From contig JAIUMV010000011.1 of the NCBI GenBank assembly GCA_022565395.1, forward strand, positions 1 to 64,000: a stretch of 64,000 nt of DNA, read 5' to 3'. The notes beneath the pieces were generated by a model. It ran no database searches. It was given only the letters and a program-made list of their open reading frames with translations, and was not told the origin of the DNA. Source of the DNA: Marinobacter sp. Lineage in GTDB: Bacteria; Pseudomonadota; Gammaproteobacteria; Pseudomonadales; Oleiphilaceae. Of this stretch, positions 8,919-17,246 are shown piece after piece. Every line of letters starts with the position of its first letter. The stretch's first letter is position 1. A program made the position numbers and the translations under genes.

Positions 8919-9350
8919 ATGATTCGTTCGTTAAAAGTAGCCGACATTATGTGGAGCCACATAGAGCCGGTGCGCCAGGGGATGCCGCTGAATCAGGTGG
9001 TCAAGCACTTGCTGGCCAATCATGTTACCGGCTTGCCGGTAGTGGATGCCGAGCGCCGGGTTATTGGCTTCGTCTCAGAGCAGGATTGTATCCACTCCAT
9101 GCTGGTCAGCAGCTACCACTGTGAGGGGGACCCCATTGTTGACGATGTCATGTTCCGTGAACCCATTGCGGTAACCCCTGACATGGCCATGGTGGATCTG
9201 GCCCAGCAACTGATCAAGGGCAAGCCCAAGGTGTACCCGGTGGTGGATCATGGTGTGCTAAAAGGCATAGTGACCCGTTCAGCGATCCTTTCTGAGATGG
9301 CGCGGGTGGGCTGCGGTATTGATGTGCCCCGCTATGCCATGGAGGATTAG
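8919..9350 (+). CDS. CBS-domain protein
   Basis: A stand-alone pair of CBS domains (143 residues) with nothing else attached, a fold that senses adenine nucleotides and modulates partner proteins. The first repeat covers about 8-65 and the second about 75-135, with VTGLPVVDAERRVIGFVSE and the KVYPVVDHGVLKGIVTR stretch. ATG 8919 is chosen because GGAGGT precedes it by four bases and MIRSLKVADIM is the normal start; in-frame codons from 8805 are less likely. The partner is unknown. Confidence 0.87.
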   Translation: MIRSLKVADIMWSHIEPVRQGMPLNQVVKHLLANHVTGLPVVDAERRVIGFVSEQDCIHSMLVSSYHCEGDPIVDDVMFREPIAVTPDMAMVDLAQQLIKGKPKVYPVVDHGVLKGIVTRSAILSEMARVGCGIDVPRYAMED

Positions 9351-9440
9351 TCAGCGGCGCCCGAGAACCAGGGGTTTACTTCAGATCGTATCCATTGATC
9401 GGTTTGCGGATGGCGCAGGTTAAGCTGGCAGATGGTGAGA

Positions 9441-9470
9441 AGCAGGCGCTCGCTGGCGCCTGCAGCTTCT
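9441..9470. terminator. Hairpin between convergent genes
   Basis: GCAGGCGC at 9442-9449 pairs perfectly with GCGCCTGC at 9456-9463 around TCGCTG. There is no T-run, so it may slow or protect transcripts from either side rather than act as a classic terminator. Confidence 0.4.
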
Positions 9471-9483
9471 GGTGTGCCGGATA

Positions 9484-10617
9484 CTACACAAAGCCCCAAA
9501 GCTGGTTGAAATCGAGCCCTGGCAAATCCGCATCAATCACCTCCTCCTTGATCTGAAAAGCAGGAGCTTCCCGGCTGTTACGTTTCAGCGACCCCAGATA
9601 ACGATTGCCCTTGGGGCCGATAACCGCCTGGGCGATAGCGCCGGAGCGTCGGCTGACCCGATGGGTGACCACGGCAATCTCTTCGTTTGCCAGTTTGACC
9701 AGTACACCCGGTGGGTAGGGTGTCAGCATCTGCATCAGGGCTTCGTGGATGGGGGGCTGCTGGTTCGGTTCGGCCTGGTTACGCAGCCGCAGCATGGCGT
9801 CCCGTGCACTCAGGCGGCTGCGCTCCCGGTAACCCCGTTTGGAAATGAGTGACAGGTAGCTTTCCGCCAGGTTAAGAATCCGCGCCTCAAGCAGAATTTG
9901 ATCGCCCGTCAGTTGTGCCGGGTAGCCCTGGCCATCCACACGCTCATGATGCTGGGCAATAATGGTCAGTACCTTTTCGTCCTGCAGCCCGGCCTCACGC
10001 AGCAAGGCAACGCTGCGCATGGGGTGTTGCTCGATCAGTGACCGCTGCGGAGTCTCCAGGTGATGTTTGGCCTGGTTGAGTTTTTCCAGTACCGGCAGTA
10101 ACGCCAGGTTCGCCACCAGGGATGCCGCCATCAGCTGCTGACGGCTTTTTACATCAATGCCCACCCCTGTTGCGATGAAATGACAAAGCGTGGCAAGCCC
10201 CAGCATCTGATCTCTGACATCCGGCTGGATACTGAACAAATGCACCAGCGCCAGAGCCGGATCCGGTGCTTCAATGCAGATGCGATCCACCAGGCGGGCT
10301 AACCCCATGATGCGCTCAGGGGCGCTGTCAGCTTTATTGCTGATGGCCTGATAACAGGCCGCTACACGTTCCCGCAGGTCGGGATAGTCAGAGAAGGGGT
10401 TGCGGGCCCGGATATCGGATACCGGCTCTTCTTTCTTGGCTGGCAGGTCACCGGCGCGGGGCACAAACAAGCCGCGGTTAAACAGCTGTTCCAGTTGCAG
10501 CTCGTTATGAATCACATAGCCTTCCTGCAACAGCAGGTTGCCATCGGCATCAAATACAGACCACGGTAACGGATTACCAACAACCAACGCACCAGGTGCG
10601 ACTCTGACCATACTCAT
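9484..10617 (-). CDS. Degenerate HD-GYP protein
   Basis: A 377-residue protein with an N-terminal ~60-residue domain often attached to HD-GYP proteins, followed by an HD-GYP domain (about 130-330). HD-GYP enzymes hydrolyse c-di-GMP. Here HHERVDGQGYP is intact, but where the HDxGK metal-binding motif belongs the protein reads VANLALLPVLEK. The later aspartate of the IADxYDA motif is replaced in NLAESYLSL. Two metal ligands are therefore missing, so it is probably a c-di-GMP effector or scaffold rather than a phosphodiesterase. ATG 10617 (MSMVRV) with AAGGT upstream is preferred over 10653. Confidence 0.82.
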   Translation of the reverse strand: MSMVRVAPGALVVGNPLPWSVFDADGNLLLQEGYVIHNELQLEQLFNRGLFVPRAGDLPAKKEEPVSDIRARNPFSDYPDLRERVAACYQAISNKADSAPERIMGLARLVDRICIEAPDPALALVHLFSIQPDVRDQMLGLATLCHFIATGVGIDVKSRQQLMAASLVANLALLPVLEKLNQAKHHLETPQRSLIEQHPMRSVALLREAGLQDEKVLTIIAQHHERVDGQGYPAQLTGDQILLEARILNLAESYLSLISKRGYRERSRLSARDAMLRLRNQAEPNQQPPIHEALMQMLTPYPPGVLVKLANEEIAVVTHRVSRRSGAIAQAVIGPKGNRYLGSLKRNSREAPAFQIKEEVIDADLPGLDFNQLWGFV

Positions 10618-10943
10618 CGCGCTTGACCTTGCAGCGAGTGGCACCAATACCACTCACGTTTCTCATTATTATAGTAGGGGCAGGCTGGCACCGTAGCCAA
10701 AGGCCCGCCATAGCATCAGCATCCAGTCTAGTGCATAAACACGTTTGGGTAATTGACTGAGTTCCCTCCCATATCTCGTAACTACGGGCAAGACGGCGCC
10801 TGCACTGTGTAATTTTTTGTATCCCCTAACGCTTTTGCCCATCAGTTTGGCTAAACTCTGATCCTTATAAATGTAAGAGTCAGTGTCACGTCTGTGCAAG
10901 TTTTGATCGGCTTGCGGGCGTCCACAGGAAGGGCAAACTGACC
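10618..10943. other. Intergenic region between HD-GYP and GGDEF genes
   Basis: About 326 bases separating the divergent genes. A TATAAA hexamer at 10866-10871 could serve as a -10 for the cyclase gene but lacks a properly spaced -35. No RNA gene or riboswitch was recognised. A 76-codon frame on the minus strand starts with TTG and has no support. Confidence 0.5.
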
Positions 10944-11945
10944 ATGCTTCAACGTTTACGCAGCAATTTCCGTCTCTCCATTATTACCTTGCTGGGCCTT
11001 TGTGCGGTGCTGGGCATAACGCCGTTTGCCATTTATCGGTTTTGGCAGGGCAATGTTCTGGCAGGGGTTGCTGACCTGCTGATACTGCTGGCGATCTGTG
11101 CGGTGGTTATCTATGCCTGGGTTACAGATGACACCCGCCGCAGTGGCTTGGTGATGGCAGTGGTGGCTTGCAGTGGTGCCGTGGTGGTGGCCCTGTTGTT
11201 GGGAGTGGTGGGGCTGTTCTGGATGTTTCCCCCGATCGTGACCAGTTTCTTCCTGACCTCTCCGCGTCTGGCAATGCTAGTGAATGCGGTGGCCATGGCC
11301 ATCCTGATGAATTTCTACGCCCAGTTCCAATCCCTGGAAATGGTCCTGTCTTTTGTGGCCACGGCGCTGGTGGTCAGCACCTGTGCCTACCTGTTTGCCG
11401 TGCAGCATGAGACCCAGCGCAAGCGTCTGGCCAACCTGGCGACCCTCGATCCGCTCACCGGTGTACGCAACCGCAGGTCCATGGAGATGGAGCTGCAGGC
11501 GGCGGTACAGGCCCACCAGCGCAACGGTATTCCCTTTGGGCTGGCCTTGCTGGATCTGGACTATTTCAAGCGCATTAATGACGATTTTGGCCATGCCGTA
11601 GGGGATGAAGTGCTGGTGAACTGTGTGGATGTGCTGGTGCGCAACATCCGGCAGGCCGATCAACTGTTCAGGTTTGGTGGCGAGGAGTTTGTGTTGCTGC
11701 TGCCGGGTGTGGATGGCCCTGGCATGCAGAAGGCGGTGGCCCATTTGCAACGGGCTATTCGATCCGAGTTGCGCAGCCCCGGCGGGCCGGTGACGGCGTC
11801 CTTTGGTTTAGCCACGCTGCGTGATGATGACACGGCCGACAGCTGGATGGAGCGGGCTGATCAGGCCCTCTACCAGGCCAAGGAGCAGGGCCGTGACCGG
11901 GTAGTGGATGCCTCCGTCACACTGGCTTCGGCTTTGCCCGCGTAA
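10944..11945 (+). CDS. Membrane diguanylate cyclase (GGDEF)
   Basis: A 333-residue inner-membrane enzyme that makes c-di-GMP from two GTP. The first ~160 residues hold about six hydrophobic helices of an unassigned sensor module. The GGDEF domain follows, starting at DPLTGVRNRRSM, with DLDYFKRINDDFGH and the active-site RFGGEEFVLLLPG. An RQAD sequence sits five residues before GGEEF, matching the RxxD product-inhibition site, so it should be active and feedback-inhibited. The start follows AGGAAGGG. Its 3' end overlaps the MATE gene by 29 bases on the other strand. Confidence 0.92.
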   Translation: MLQRLRSNFRLSIITLLGLCAVLGITPFAIYRFWQGNVLAGVADLLILLAICAVVIYAWVTDDTRRSGLVMAVVACSGAVVVALLLGVVGLFWMFPPIVTSFFLTSPRLAMLVNAVAMAILMNFYAQFQSLEMVLSFVATALVVSTCAYLFAVQHETQRKRLANLATLDPLTGVRNRRSMEMELQAAVQAHQRNGIPFGLALLDLDYFKRINDDFGHAVGDEVLVNCVDVLVRNIRQADQLFRFGGEEFVLLLPGVDGPGMQKAVAHLQRAIRSELRSPGGPVTASFGLATLRDDDTADSWMERADQALYQAKEQGRDRVVDASVTLASALPA

Positions 11946-13314
11946 ATCGGACCAGCCGCGTTGCCAGTAGCAGGGCTGCGGTGGACAGGCCGCCAATCAA
12001 CCCCATCCAGAAACCGGTGGCTCCCATGGCTGGCGTCAGCCAGTCGGTAAACGTCAGGATGTAGCCCAGCGGCAGCCCTATGACCCAGAAGGCCAGCAGC
12101 ATGATCAGCATGGGCTGGCGAGTATCCTTGTAACCTCGCAAGCCGCTGATGGCGGTCACCTGCAACACGTCAGCAATCTGGAACAGCGCCGCATAGCCCA
12201 GCAGGGCGACGGTCACCGCCTGCACCTCCAGATCACTGGTATAAAGACGGGCAATCAGTTCCTTGCCGCCAAACAGCAACAATGCAAACAGCAGCGCGAT
12301 GCCACCCCCCAGCACCAGAGAACTGCGAGCGAGCAAGCTGGCGGTCATGGGTGCTTTTGCGCCCACCAGAAAACTGATGCGTAGAGTCAGGGCCATGCCC
12401 AGGCTCAGAGGCAGCATAAACAGCAGTGAGACCGCATTGAGGGCAATCTGGTGCCCGGCCACCACCACCGGGCCCAGCGGTGCCAGGAACAGGGCAATAA
12501 CGGCAAACATGCTGGCTTCAACAAAATAGGTAAAGCCAATAGGCACGCCGATACGCAGTATCCGGCGAATGGCCACCGGGTTGGGGAGAACCCGCTCACG
12601 CCAGAGGTGGAAGCGTTGATAAGCGACACTGCGGTTCAGATAGATCAGCAAGGTCACGGCCGATACCGTCATGGAAATGGCGGTAGCCCAGCCACAGCCG
12701 ATACCGCCCATGGCTGGCAGCCCAAACTTGCCGTAGATGAAAATATAGTTGAGCGGCAGGTTAATGGCTGTGCCCAGCAACGACACCGCCATGACGACTC
12801 GGGTATGACCGAGGCCGTCGGTAAGGCCGCGCAAGGCGACGATCAGCATCAGCGCAGGCACACCCCAGACAAAAGCGCTCAGGTAGCCCTGGGCAATACG
12901 CGCAGTCTCGCTGTCGAGCCGAAGGAGCTCGAGCACGGGTTGTACGTTTAACAGCAGCACACTCATCAATACAGCGCTGGCAGCGGCGATGTACAGCCCC
13001 TGCCAGGTGTCCGGCATGATGCGTTGTAGTGCCTTGGCACCCCGGTGTCCGGAAATGATAGGTTGCAGGGCGCTGAGAATCCCCATAAACAGCAGGAACA
13101 GCGGCATCCACAAACTGCTGCCGATACCAACGGCGGCCAGATCAATCGCCCGATAGTGCCCTGCCATTACGGTGTCTATTACGCCATTGGCCATTTGCGC
13201 GAGCTGGGCGATCAGGATGGGGCCACCCAGCACTGCCAGGACTTTCCACTCCTGCAGAACACGGGTCAGGAGTGGTGCCTGGGGGGCGGGAAGCTGTTGG
13301 GGGATATCGCTCAA
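11917..13314 (-). CDS. MATE-family multidrug exporter (NorM-like)
   Basis: A 465-residue antiporter with 12 predicted helices, expelling cationic drugs or metabolites in exchange for Na+ or H+. Features include GGPILIAQLAQMANGVIDTVMAG near the N terminus and RISFLVGA in the second half. The start appears to be TTG 13314 (MSDIPQQLPAP) behind AAAGG: it gives the usual NorM length, whereas upstream in-frame ATGs would add up to 90 unrelated residues and collide with mrpE. It is divergent from the Mrp operon and overlaps the cyclase gene tail to tail. Confidence 0.88.
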   Translation of the reverse strand: MSDIPQQLPAPQAPLLTRVLQEWKVLAVLGGPILIAQLAQMANGVIDTVMAGHYRAIDLAAVGIGSSLWMPLFLLFMGILSALQPIISGHRGAKALQRIMPDTWQGLYIAAASAVLMSVLLLNVQPVLELLRLDSETARIAQGYLSAFVWGVPALMLIVALRGLTDGLGHTRVVMAVSLLGTAINLPLNYIFIYGKFGLPAMGGIGCGWATAISMTVSAVTLLIYLNRSVAYQRFHLWRERVLPNPVAIRRILRIGVPIGFTYFVEASMFAVIALFLAPLGPVVVAGHQIALNAVSLLFMLPLSLGMALTLRISFLVGAKAPMTASLLARSSLVLGGGIALLFALLLFGGKELIARLYTSDLEVQAVTVALLGYAALFQIADVLQVTAISGLRGYKDTRQPMLIMLLAFWVIGLPLGYILTFTDWLTPAMGATGFWMGLIGGLSTAALLLATRLVRFTRAKPKPV

Positions 13315-13483
13315 GGTTTGACCTTTGACTGTAACGGGTTGAAATTCGCCTGAAAATCTCCACGGTATCGTATAGGCTTCATGAGTAGAATCAATCAGTG
13401 AAACTAGCGATGGTTCCCGGTGCGGGCATGACATGGGCTCACCGGGTCCGCGAGACGCTGGTTTCCGGCAAAAAAGGACCTGC

Positions 13484-13951
13484 ATGCTTCGATTCCTGGC
13501 GGTACTGCTAGTCTGGTGGATTTTGACCGATGGCGAAGCGTCGGCGCTGGCCTTTGGCGTGGGTGTTGCCGTGCTGGTCATGCTGGTGAGCGCGGTGCTG
13601 TTTCCGCGCAGTGGTTACCGACTGGTGTGGTACCGGGTGCCTGGCTTCCTGTGGTTTTTCGTCGTTCAGTCTGCGGTTGCCGGGCTTGATGTTGCCCGCC
13701 GCCTGTTGGCTCCCAGTTTGCCCATAGCGCCGGGGTTGCGCGCGCTGACGGTGCACCTGCCGGAAGGGGCACCCCGTTGGTTGCTGGCCAACGTTCTCAG
13801 CCTGCTACCCGGTACGCTGTCCGTGCGCCTGCAGGACAATCAGCTACTGATGCACTGCCTGGATACCGGTATGCCGCTAGAGGCACAGGTGCGTCAGGCA
13901 GAACGCAGGGTCGCGGCCTTGTTCGGTGTAGATACGGGAGTGGCGCTATGA
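13484..13951 (+). CDS. mrpE: Mrp antiporter subunit E
   Basis: A 155-residue membrane protein of the MnhE/MrpE family, the first gene of a nine-gene operon (13484-20229) for a multisubunit Na+(K+)/H+ antiporter. Two hydrophobic segments lie at about 1-45 and 50-75, and the conserved cytoplasmic part has LLANVLSLLPGTLSV. ATG 13484 is preceded by AAAAGGA. Its stop overlaps mrpF in ATGA. Nearly all gene junctions in this operon overlap, which implies tightly matched synthesis of one complex. Confidence 0.92.
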   Translation: MLRFLAVLLVWWILTDGEASALAFGVGVAVLVMLVSAVLFPRSGYRLVWYRVPGFLWFFVVQSAVAGLDVARRLLAPSLPIAPGLRALTVHLPEGAPRWLLANVLSLLPGTLSVRLQDNQLLMHCLDTGMPLEAQVRQAERRVAALFGVDTGVAL

Positions 13952-14247
13952 GCCTGGTATTGGCGTTGGTGGCCATTTTTCTGCTGTTGACCCTGATGGC
14001 CGGCCTCTGGCGTATCTGGCATGGCCCCAAGGATGTGGACCGGATGCTGGCCGCTCAGCTGTTTGGCACCACCGGGGTTGCGTTACTCCTGGTGCTGGCG
14101 GAAGCCATGGCGACACCGGCGCTGCGGGACGTGGCCCTGGTGTTGGCGGTACTGGCCATTGTGGCCACGGTCGCCTTTGTTACCCGGGTTGCCCAGATTG
14201 ACCGTCCCTCCGCCGACCGCAAGGAGGGCGCTGATGACACTCCTTGA
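13948..14247 (+). CDS. mrpF: Mrp antiporter subunit F
   Basis: A 99-residue protein with three hydrophobic helices, MrpF/PhaF family. The central GPKDVDRMLAAQLFGTTGVAL segment is the family hallmark. It starts at an ATGA overlapping the mrpE stop and runs 14 bases into mrpG. In Mrp complexes it packs with E and G; its individual role is unclear. Confidence 0.92.
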   Translation: MSLVLALVAIFLLLTLMAGLWRIWHGPKDVDRMLAAQLFGTTGVALLLVLAEAMATPALRDVALVLAVLAIVATVAFVTRVAQIDRPSADRKEGADDTP

Positions 14248-14536
14248 ACTGGCGCAAGCGGTGCTGCTGCTGGCGGGCTGTTTTTTCTATGCCATTGGTA
14301 CGCTGGGTCTGTTCCGGTTTCCGGATACCCTGACCCGTATTCATGCCTTGACCAAGGTGGACAATCTGGGGCTGGGGCTGATTGTATTGGGACTACTGCC
14401 ATTTGCGGCCCATCTGGCAGCCGCGGCCAAATTGTTGCTGATCTGGTTGCTGGCGCTGGCGGCCAGTGCAACGGCGGCGCACCTGGTGGCCTTGGCGGTG
14501 CGACAACAGCAGGAGGGCAACCCTCATGATGACTGA
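14234..14536 (+). CDS. mrpG: Mrp antiporter subunit G
   Basis: A 100-residue protein with three helices, MrpG/PhaG family, recognised by GTLGLFRFPDTLTRIHALTK. The start ATG 14234 lies behind a full AAGGAGG inside the end of mrpF. Upstream in-frame codons would duplicate mrpF sequence. It overlaps the next gene by 11 bases. Confidence 0.92.
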   Translation: MTLLELAQAVLLLAGCFFYAIGTLGLFRFPDTLTRIHALTKVDNLGLGLIVLGLLPFAAHLAAAAKLLLIWLLALAASATAAHLVALAVRQQQEGNPHDD

Positions 14537-14798
14537 ACTGCTGCTTGACCTGTTATTGGTGGTTTCCCTGTTGCTGACGGCCCTTTGTGCTTTGCTGGCA
14601 CAGGATCTGTTCCGGGCAGTGGTGATGTTTATGGCTTTTGGTCTGCTGATGGCCCTGGCCTGGGTGCGCCTGCAAGCGCCGGATATTGCCCTGGCTGAGG
14701 CAGCCCTCGGTGCAGGCTTGACCGGTGTGTTGCTGCTGGATGCGGTCAGTCATTTCCGCCAGTCTGATAGCGGAGCCGGCTCAGGAGAATCCTCATGA
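14526..14798 (+). CDS. MbhD/DUF4040-type antiporter subunit
   Basis: A 90-residue membrane protein with three helices that matches the MbhD/DUF4040 domain, normally part of the C-terminal extension of MrpA. AVVMFMAFGLLMALAWVRLQ and APDIALAEAALGAGLTGVLL are diagnostic. Its stand-alone form resembles the archaeal Mbh hydrogenase antiporter module rather than the long MrpA of Bacillus. Start is ATG 14526 or 14529. It overlaps mrpB in ATGA. Confidence 0.88.
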   Translation: MMTELLLDLLLVVSLLLTALCALLAQDLFRAVVMFMAFGLLMALAWVRLQAPDIALAEAALGAGLTGVLLLDAVSHFRQSDSGAGSGESS

Positions 14799-15490
14799 AG
14801 CTGTTGCTGGTGCTGATTGCGGCTGTGGTACTGACGGTTGTGTTGGGGCAGACCGCTTGGCAGATACTGGCGCAGCCCACCCCTGTTGATTTGCGCGAGC
14901 TGGTGGCTGAGGCCATGCCGGATAGCGGTGTAGCGCACCCCATTACTGCGGTGCTGTTGAACTTTCGCAGTTATGACACGCTGCTGGAAATCGGCGTGCT
15001 GGTGGTGGCGGGCATGGCCGGCCTGTCCATGCGGGCGGTCGCGCCCCTGGAGGCGCCTGCCATGCGGACGTCAGATACCCTGTTACAGGCCCTGCTGCGC
15101 TGGTTTGTGCCCTTCTTACTGGTACTGTCCGCCTACCTGCTGTGGGCGGGCAGTGACCGTTCCGGAGGGGCCTTCCAGGCGGGGGCAGTACTGGGCGCCA
15201 CGGGTGTGCTGTTGCGACTCGGTGGTGTGCCCCTGGATTTTTTACGGCCGGGTTTGATGTTGCGTCTTGGGCTGGTGCTTGGGTTTGCCGTGTTTTTGCT
15301 GGTGGCGGTGATGGGGGCAATCCGGGGTGATATGTTCCTGGCCTATCCCCAGGAGTGGGCGGGGCTGTTGATTGTGGTTATTGAGGCGGCGCTGACTCTG
15401 TCCATCGCCATGGTGTTGGTGGGTTTGTTCGCCGTCGCGCCGGCCCAGGCGACGGAGCGGGACTGGCCCAGTCGGGAGGGCAAGCGATGA
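14795..15490 (+). CDS. mrpB: Mrp antiporter subunit B (MbhE-MnhB fusion)
   Basis: A 231-residue membrane protein. The N-terminal ~95 residues look like MbhE, another piece of the MrpA tail, with HPITAVLLNFRSYDTLLEIG. The rest is the MnhB domain, with the conserved GSDRSGGAFQAGAVLGATGV. The fusion means that MrpA-tail functions are split over this gene and the preceding one. It overlaps mrpC in ATGA. Confidence 0.88.
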   Translation: MKLLLVLIAAVVLTVVLGQTAWQILAQPTPVDLRELVAEAMPDSGVAHPITAVLLNFRSYDTLLEIGVLVVAGMAGLSMRAVAPLEAPAMRTSDTLLQALLRWFVPFLLVLSAYLLWAGSDRSGGAFQAGAVLGATGVLLRLGGVPLDFLRPGLMLRLGLVLGFAVFLLVAVMGAIRGDMFLAYPQEWAGLLIVVIEAALTLSIAMVLVGLFAVAPAQATERDWPSREGKR

Positions 15491-15789
15491 CGCCTGTGCA
15501 GCTGTATGTGCTGGCCGGGGTGCTGCTTTGCGGCCTGGGCTTCGCCGGTTTCCTGCTCACGTCGCATCTGCTGCGCAAGCTGATGGCCTTCAACATCATG
15601 GGCTCAGGTACCTTCCTGCTGCTGGTGGGGCTGGCGCAGCCGAACAATACGCCTGACCCGGTGCCCCAGGCGCTGGTGCTGACCGGCATTGTCGTGGCCC
15701 TGGCAGCGACCGCCCTGGCGCTGGTGCTGATGCGCCGCTGGTATCACCTCAGCGGGCGTACTGATCTGCAGGGAGGGCCGGGCGACTGA
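15487..15789 (+). CDS. mrpC: Mrp antiporter subunit C (NuoK-like)
   Basis: A 100-residue protein with three helices, MrpC/NuoK family, homologous to the small membrane subunit K of complex I. Conserved parts are LRKLMAFNIMGSGTFLLLVG and the PVPQALVLTGIVVALAATAL stretch. It shares TGATG with the next gene. Confidence 0.93.
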   Translation: MTPVQLYVLAGVLLCGLGFAGFLLTSHLLRKLMAFNIMGSGTFLLLVGLAQPNNTPDPVPQALVLTGIVVALAATALALVLMRRWYHLSGRTDLQGGPGD

Positions 15790-17246
15790 TGCTGGCCTTA
15801 CTGATTCCCGGTTTACTCTTTACGCCGCTGGCCCTGGCGGTGCTTTGCCTGCTGGTGAACTTCCGTATTGGTCGTCTGTTCAGCTGGGTAGGGATTATTG
15901 TACAAGTGCTGGTTGCGTTGGGGCTGTGGGCAACAGTCGCCGATCAGGGCGGCTTGTACTATGACCTGGGCGGCTGGGCTGCGCCGCTGGGTATTGAGCT
16001 GCGGGTGGACGGTCTGGCGGTGACTTTTGTGCTGCTGACCGCGGTTGTGGCGTCTGCAGCGGCGTTGCACGCGGGGGCCTACCTTGATCCCCGCAAGGGC
16101 TACCAAAGCTATTTCTGGCCGCTGTTGTGGTTCTTGTGGGCCGGACTGAACGGGGTCTGGTTGGCGGGCGACTTGTTTAACCTGTATGTCGGCCTGGAGT
16201 TGATCAGCCTTGCAGCTGTGGGGTTGGTGGCGCTGGGAGGGGAAGCGCCGGCGCTGCGGGCAGCCTTGCGTTATCTGTATGCTGCATTGCTGGGGTCGCT
16301 GGGCTATCTGTTGGCGGTTGCCCTGGTTTATGGCAGCTATGGCACCTTGTCCCTCTCCGGGATTGCGGAACTGGCCGCCGACCACCCACCTGCGCCGCTG
16401 ATTCTGGTACTGGCGGCCCTTGGTCTGGCCTTGAAAACGGCGCTGTTTCCCCTGCACTTCTGGTTGCCCGCGGCCCATGGCATTGCCAAGTCACCGGTGA
16501 GCGCCTTGTTGTCGGCGCTGGTGGTCAAGGCTTCGTTCTATATCATGGCCCGCCTGTGGCTGGAGATGGGGGAGCAGGCGGGCAGCATTTGGTTAGCGCA
16601 GGGCTTGGGTGCCCTGGGGGCTGCAGGGGTTGTGGTGGGAAGCTGGCAGGCATTTCGTCAGTCCCGGCTTAAAATGGTGGTGGCCTACTCGTCAGTGGCC
16701 CAGATCGGCTACCTGTTTTTGCTGTTCCCCCTGAGTTGGGGTGTGGCGACCACCACGGCAGAGCTGGCTCAGCAGGGCATCACGCTGCACCTCATCAGCC
16801 ACGCGCTGGCCAAAGCGGCCATGTTCCTGGCGGCAGGTAACCTGATTCTCGCTGTGGGTAATCCCCAGGTTTCGGCTTTGGCTGGCGTTAGCCGGTTCCT
16901 GCCGTTTTCGCTGTTTTCTTTTGGTCTGGCCGCGGTATCCCTGATGGGGCTGCCGCCCTCCGGTGGTTTCGTGGCGAAATGGTTGTTGTTGCAGGCCAGC
17001 CTGGCGGCCGGCCAGTGGTGGTGGATAGGCGTGCTGCTGCTGGGTAGCCTGCTGTCCGCCCTGTATGTGTTCCGGATCTTCCGGGCATCGTTCCTTGAGA
17101 CCGGCAGTGATGATCCTTTCTATCATCCTCCCAGGTCCCTGGAGGTCATCCCCATGGCGCTGGCGGTAATGGCCATTGGCCTTGGATTTGTGGCGAACCT
17201 GCCACTGACGGTGATGGCCCTGCCAGTAGGTGGGGGTGTGCCATGA
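15789..17246 (+). CDS. mrpD: Proton-conducting antiporter subunit, MrpD-like
   Basis: A 485-residue antiporter-type subunit with about 14 helices, homologous to NuoN/NuoM and MrpD. The key TM5 glutamate is in LYVGLELISLAAVG and the TM7 lysine in LKTALFPLHFWLPAA; a further lysine lies in VVKASFYI. All elements for a proton half-channel are present. First of three paralogous large subunits in the operon. Confidence 0.92.
   Translation: MLALLIPGLLFTPLALAVLCLLVNFRIGRLFSWVGIIVQVLVALGLWATVADQGGLYYDLGGWAAPLGIELRVDGLAVTFVLLTAVVASAAALHAGAYLDPRKGYQSYFWPLLWFLWAGLNGVWLAGDLFNLYVGLELISLAAVGLVALGGEAPALRAALRYLYAALLGSLGYLLAVALVYGSYGTLSLSGIAELAADHPPAPLILVLAALGLALKTALFPLHFWLPAAHGIAKSPVSALLSALVVKASFYIMARLWLEMGEQAGSIWLAQGLGALGAAGVVVGSWQAFRQSRLKMVVAYSSVAQIGYLFLLFPLSWGVATTTAELAQQGITLHLISHALAKAAMFLAAGNLILAVGNPQVSALAGVSRFLPFSLFSFGLAAVSLMGLPPSGGFVAKWLLLQASLAAGQWWWIGVLLLGSLLSALYVFRIFRASFLETGSDDPFYHPPRSLEVIPMALAVMAIGLGFVANLPLTVMALPVGGGVP

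Noticed and set aside
10669-10899. 76-codon frame on the minus strand between the HD-GYP and GGDEF genes
   Set aside because: It starts with TTG, has no ribosome binding site and no recognisable similarity.
10760-10900. Possible c-di-GMP riboswitch before the cyclase gene (CTACGGGCAAGACGG looked suggestive)
   Set aside because: The second conserved stem and tetraloop receptor of GEMM RNAs could not be found.
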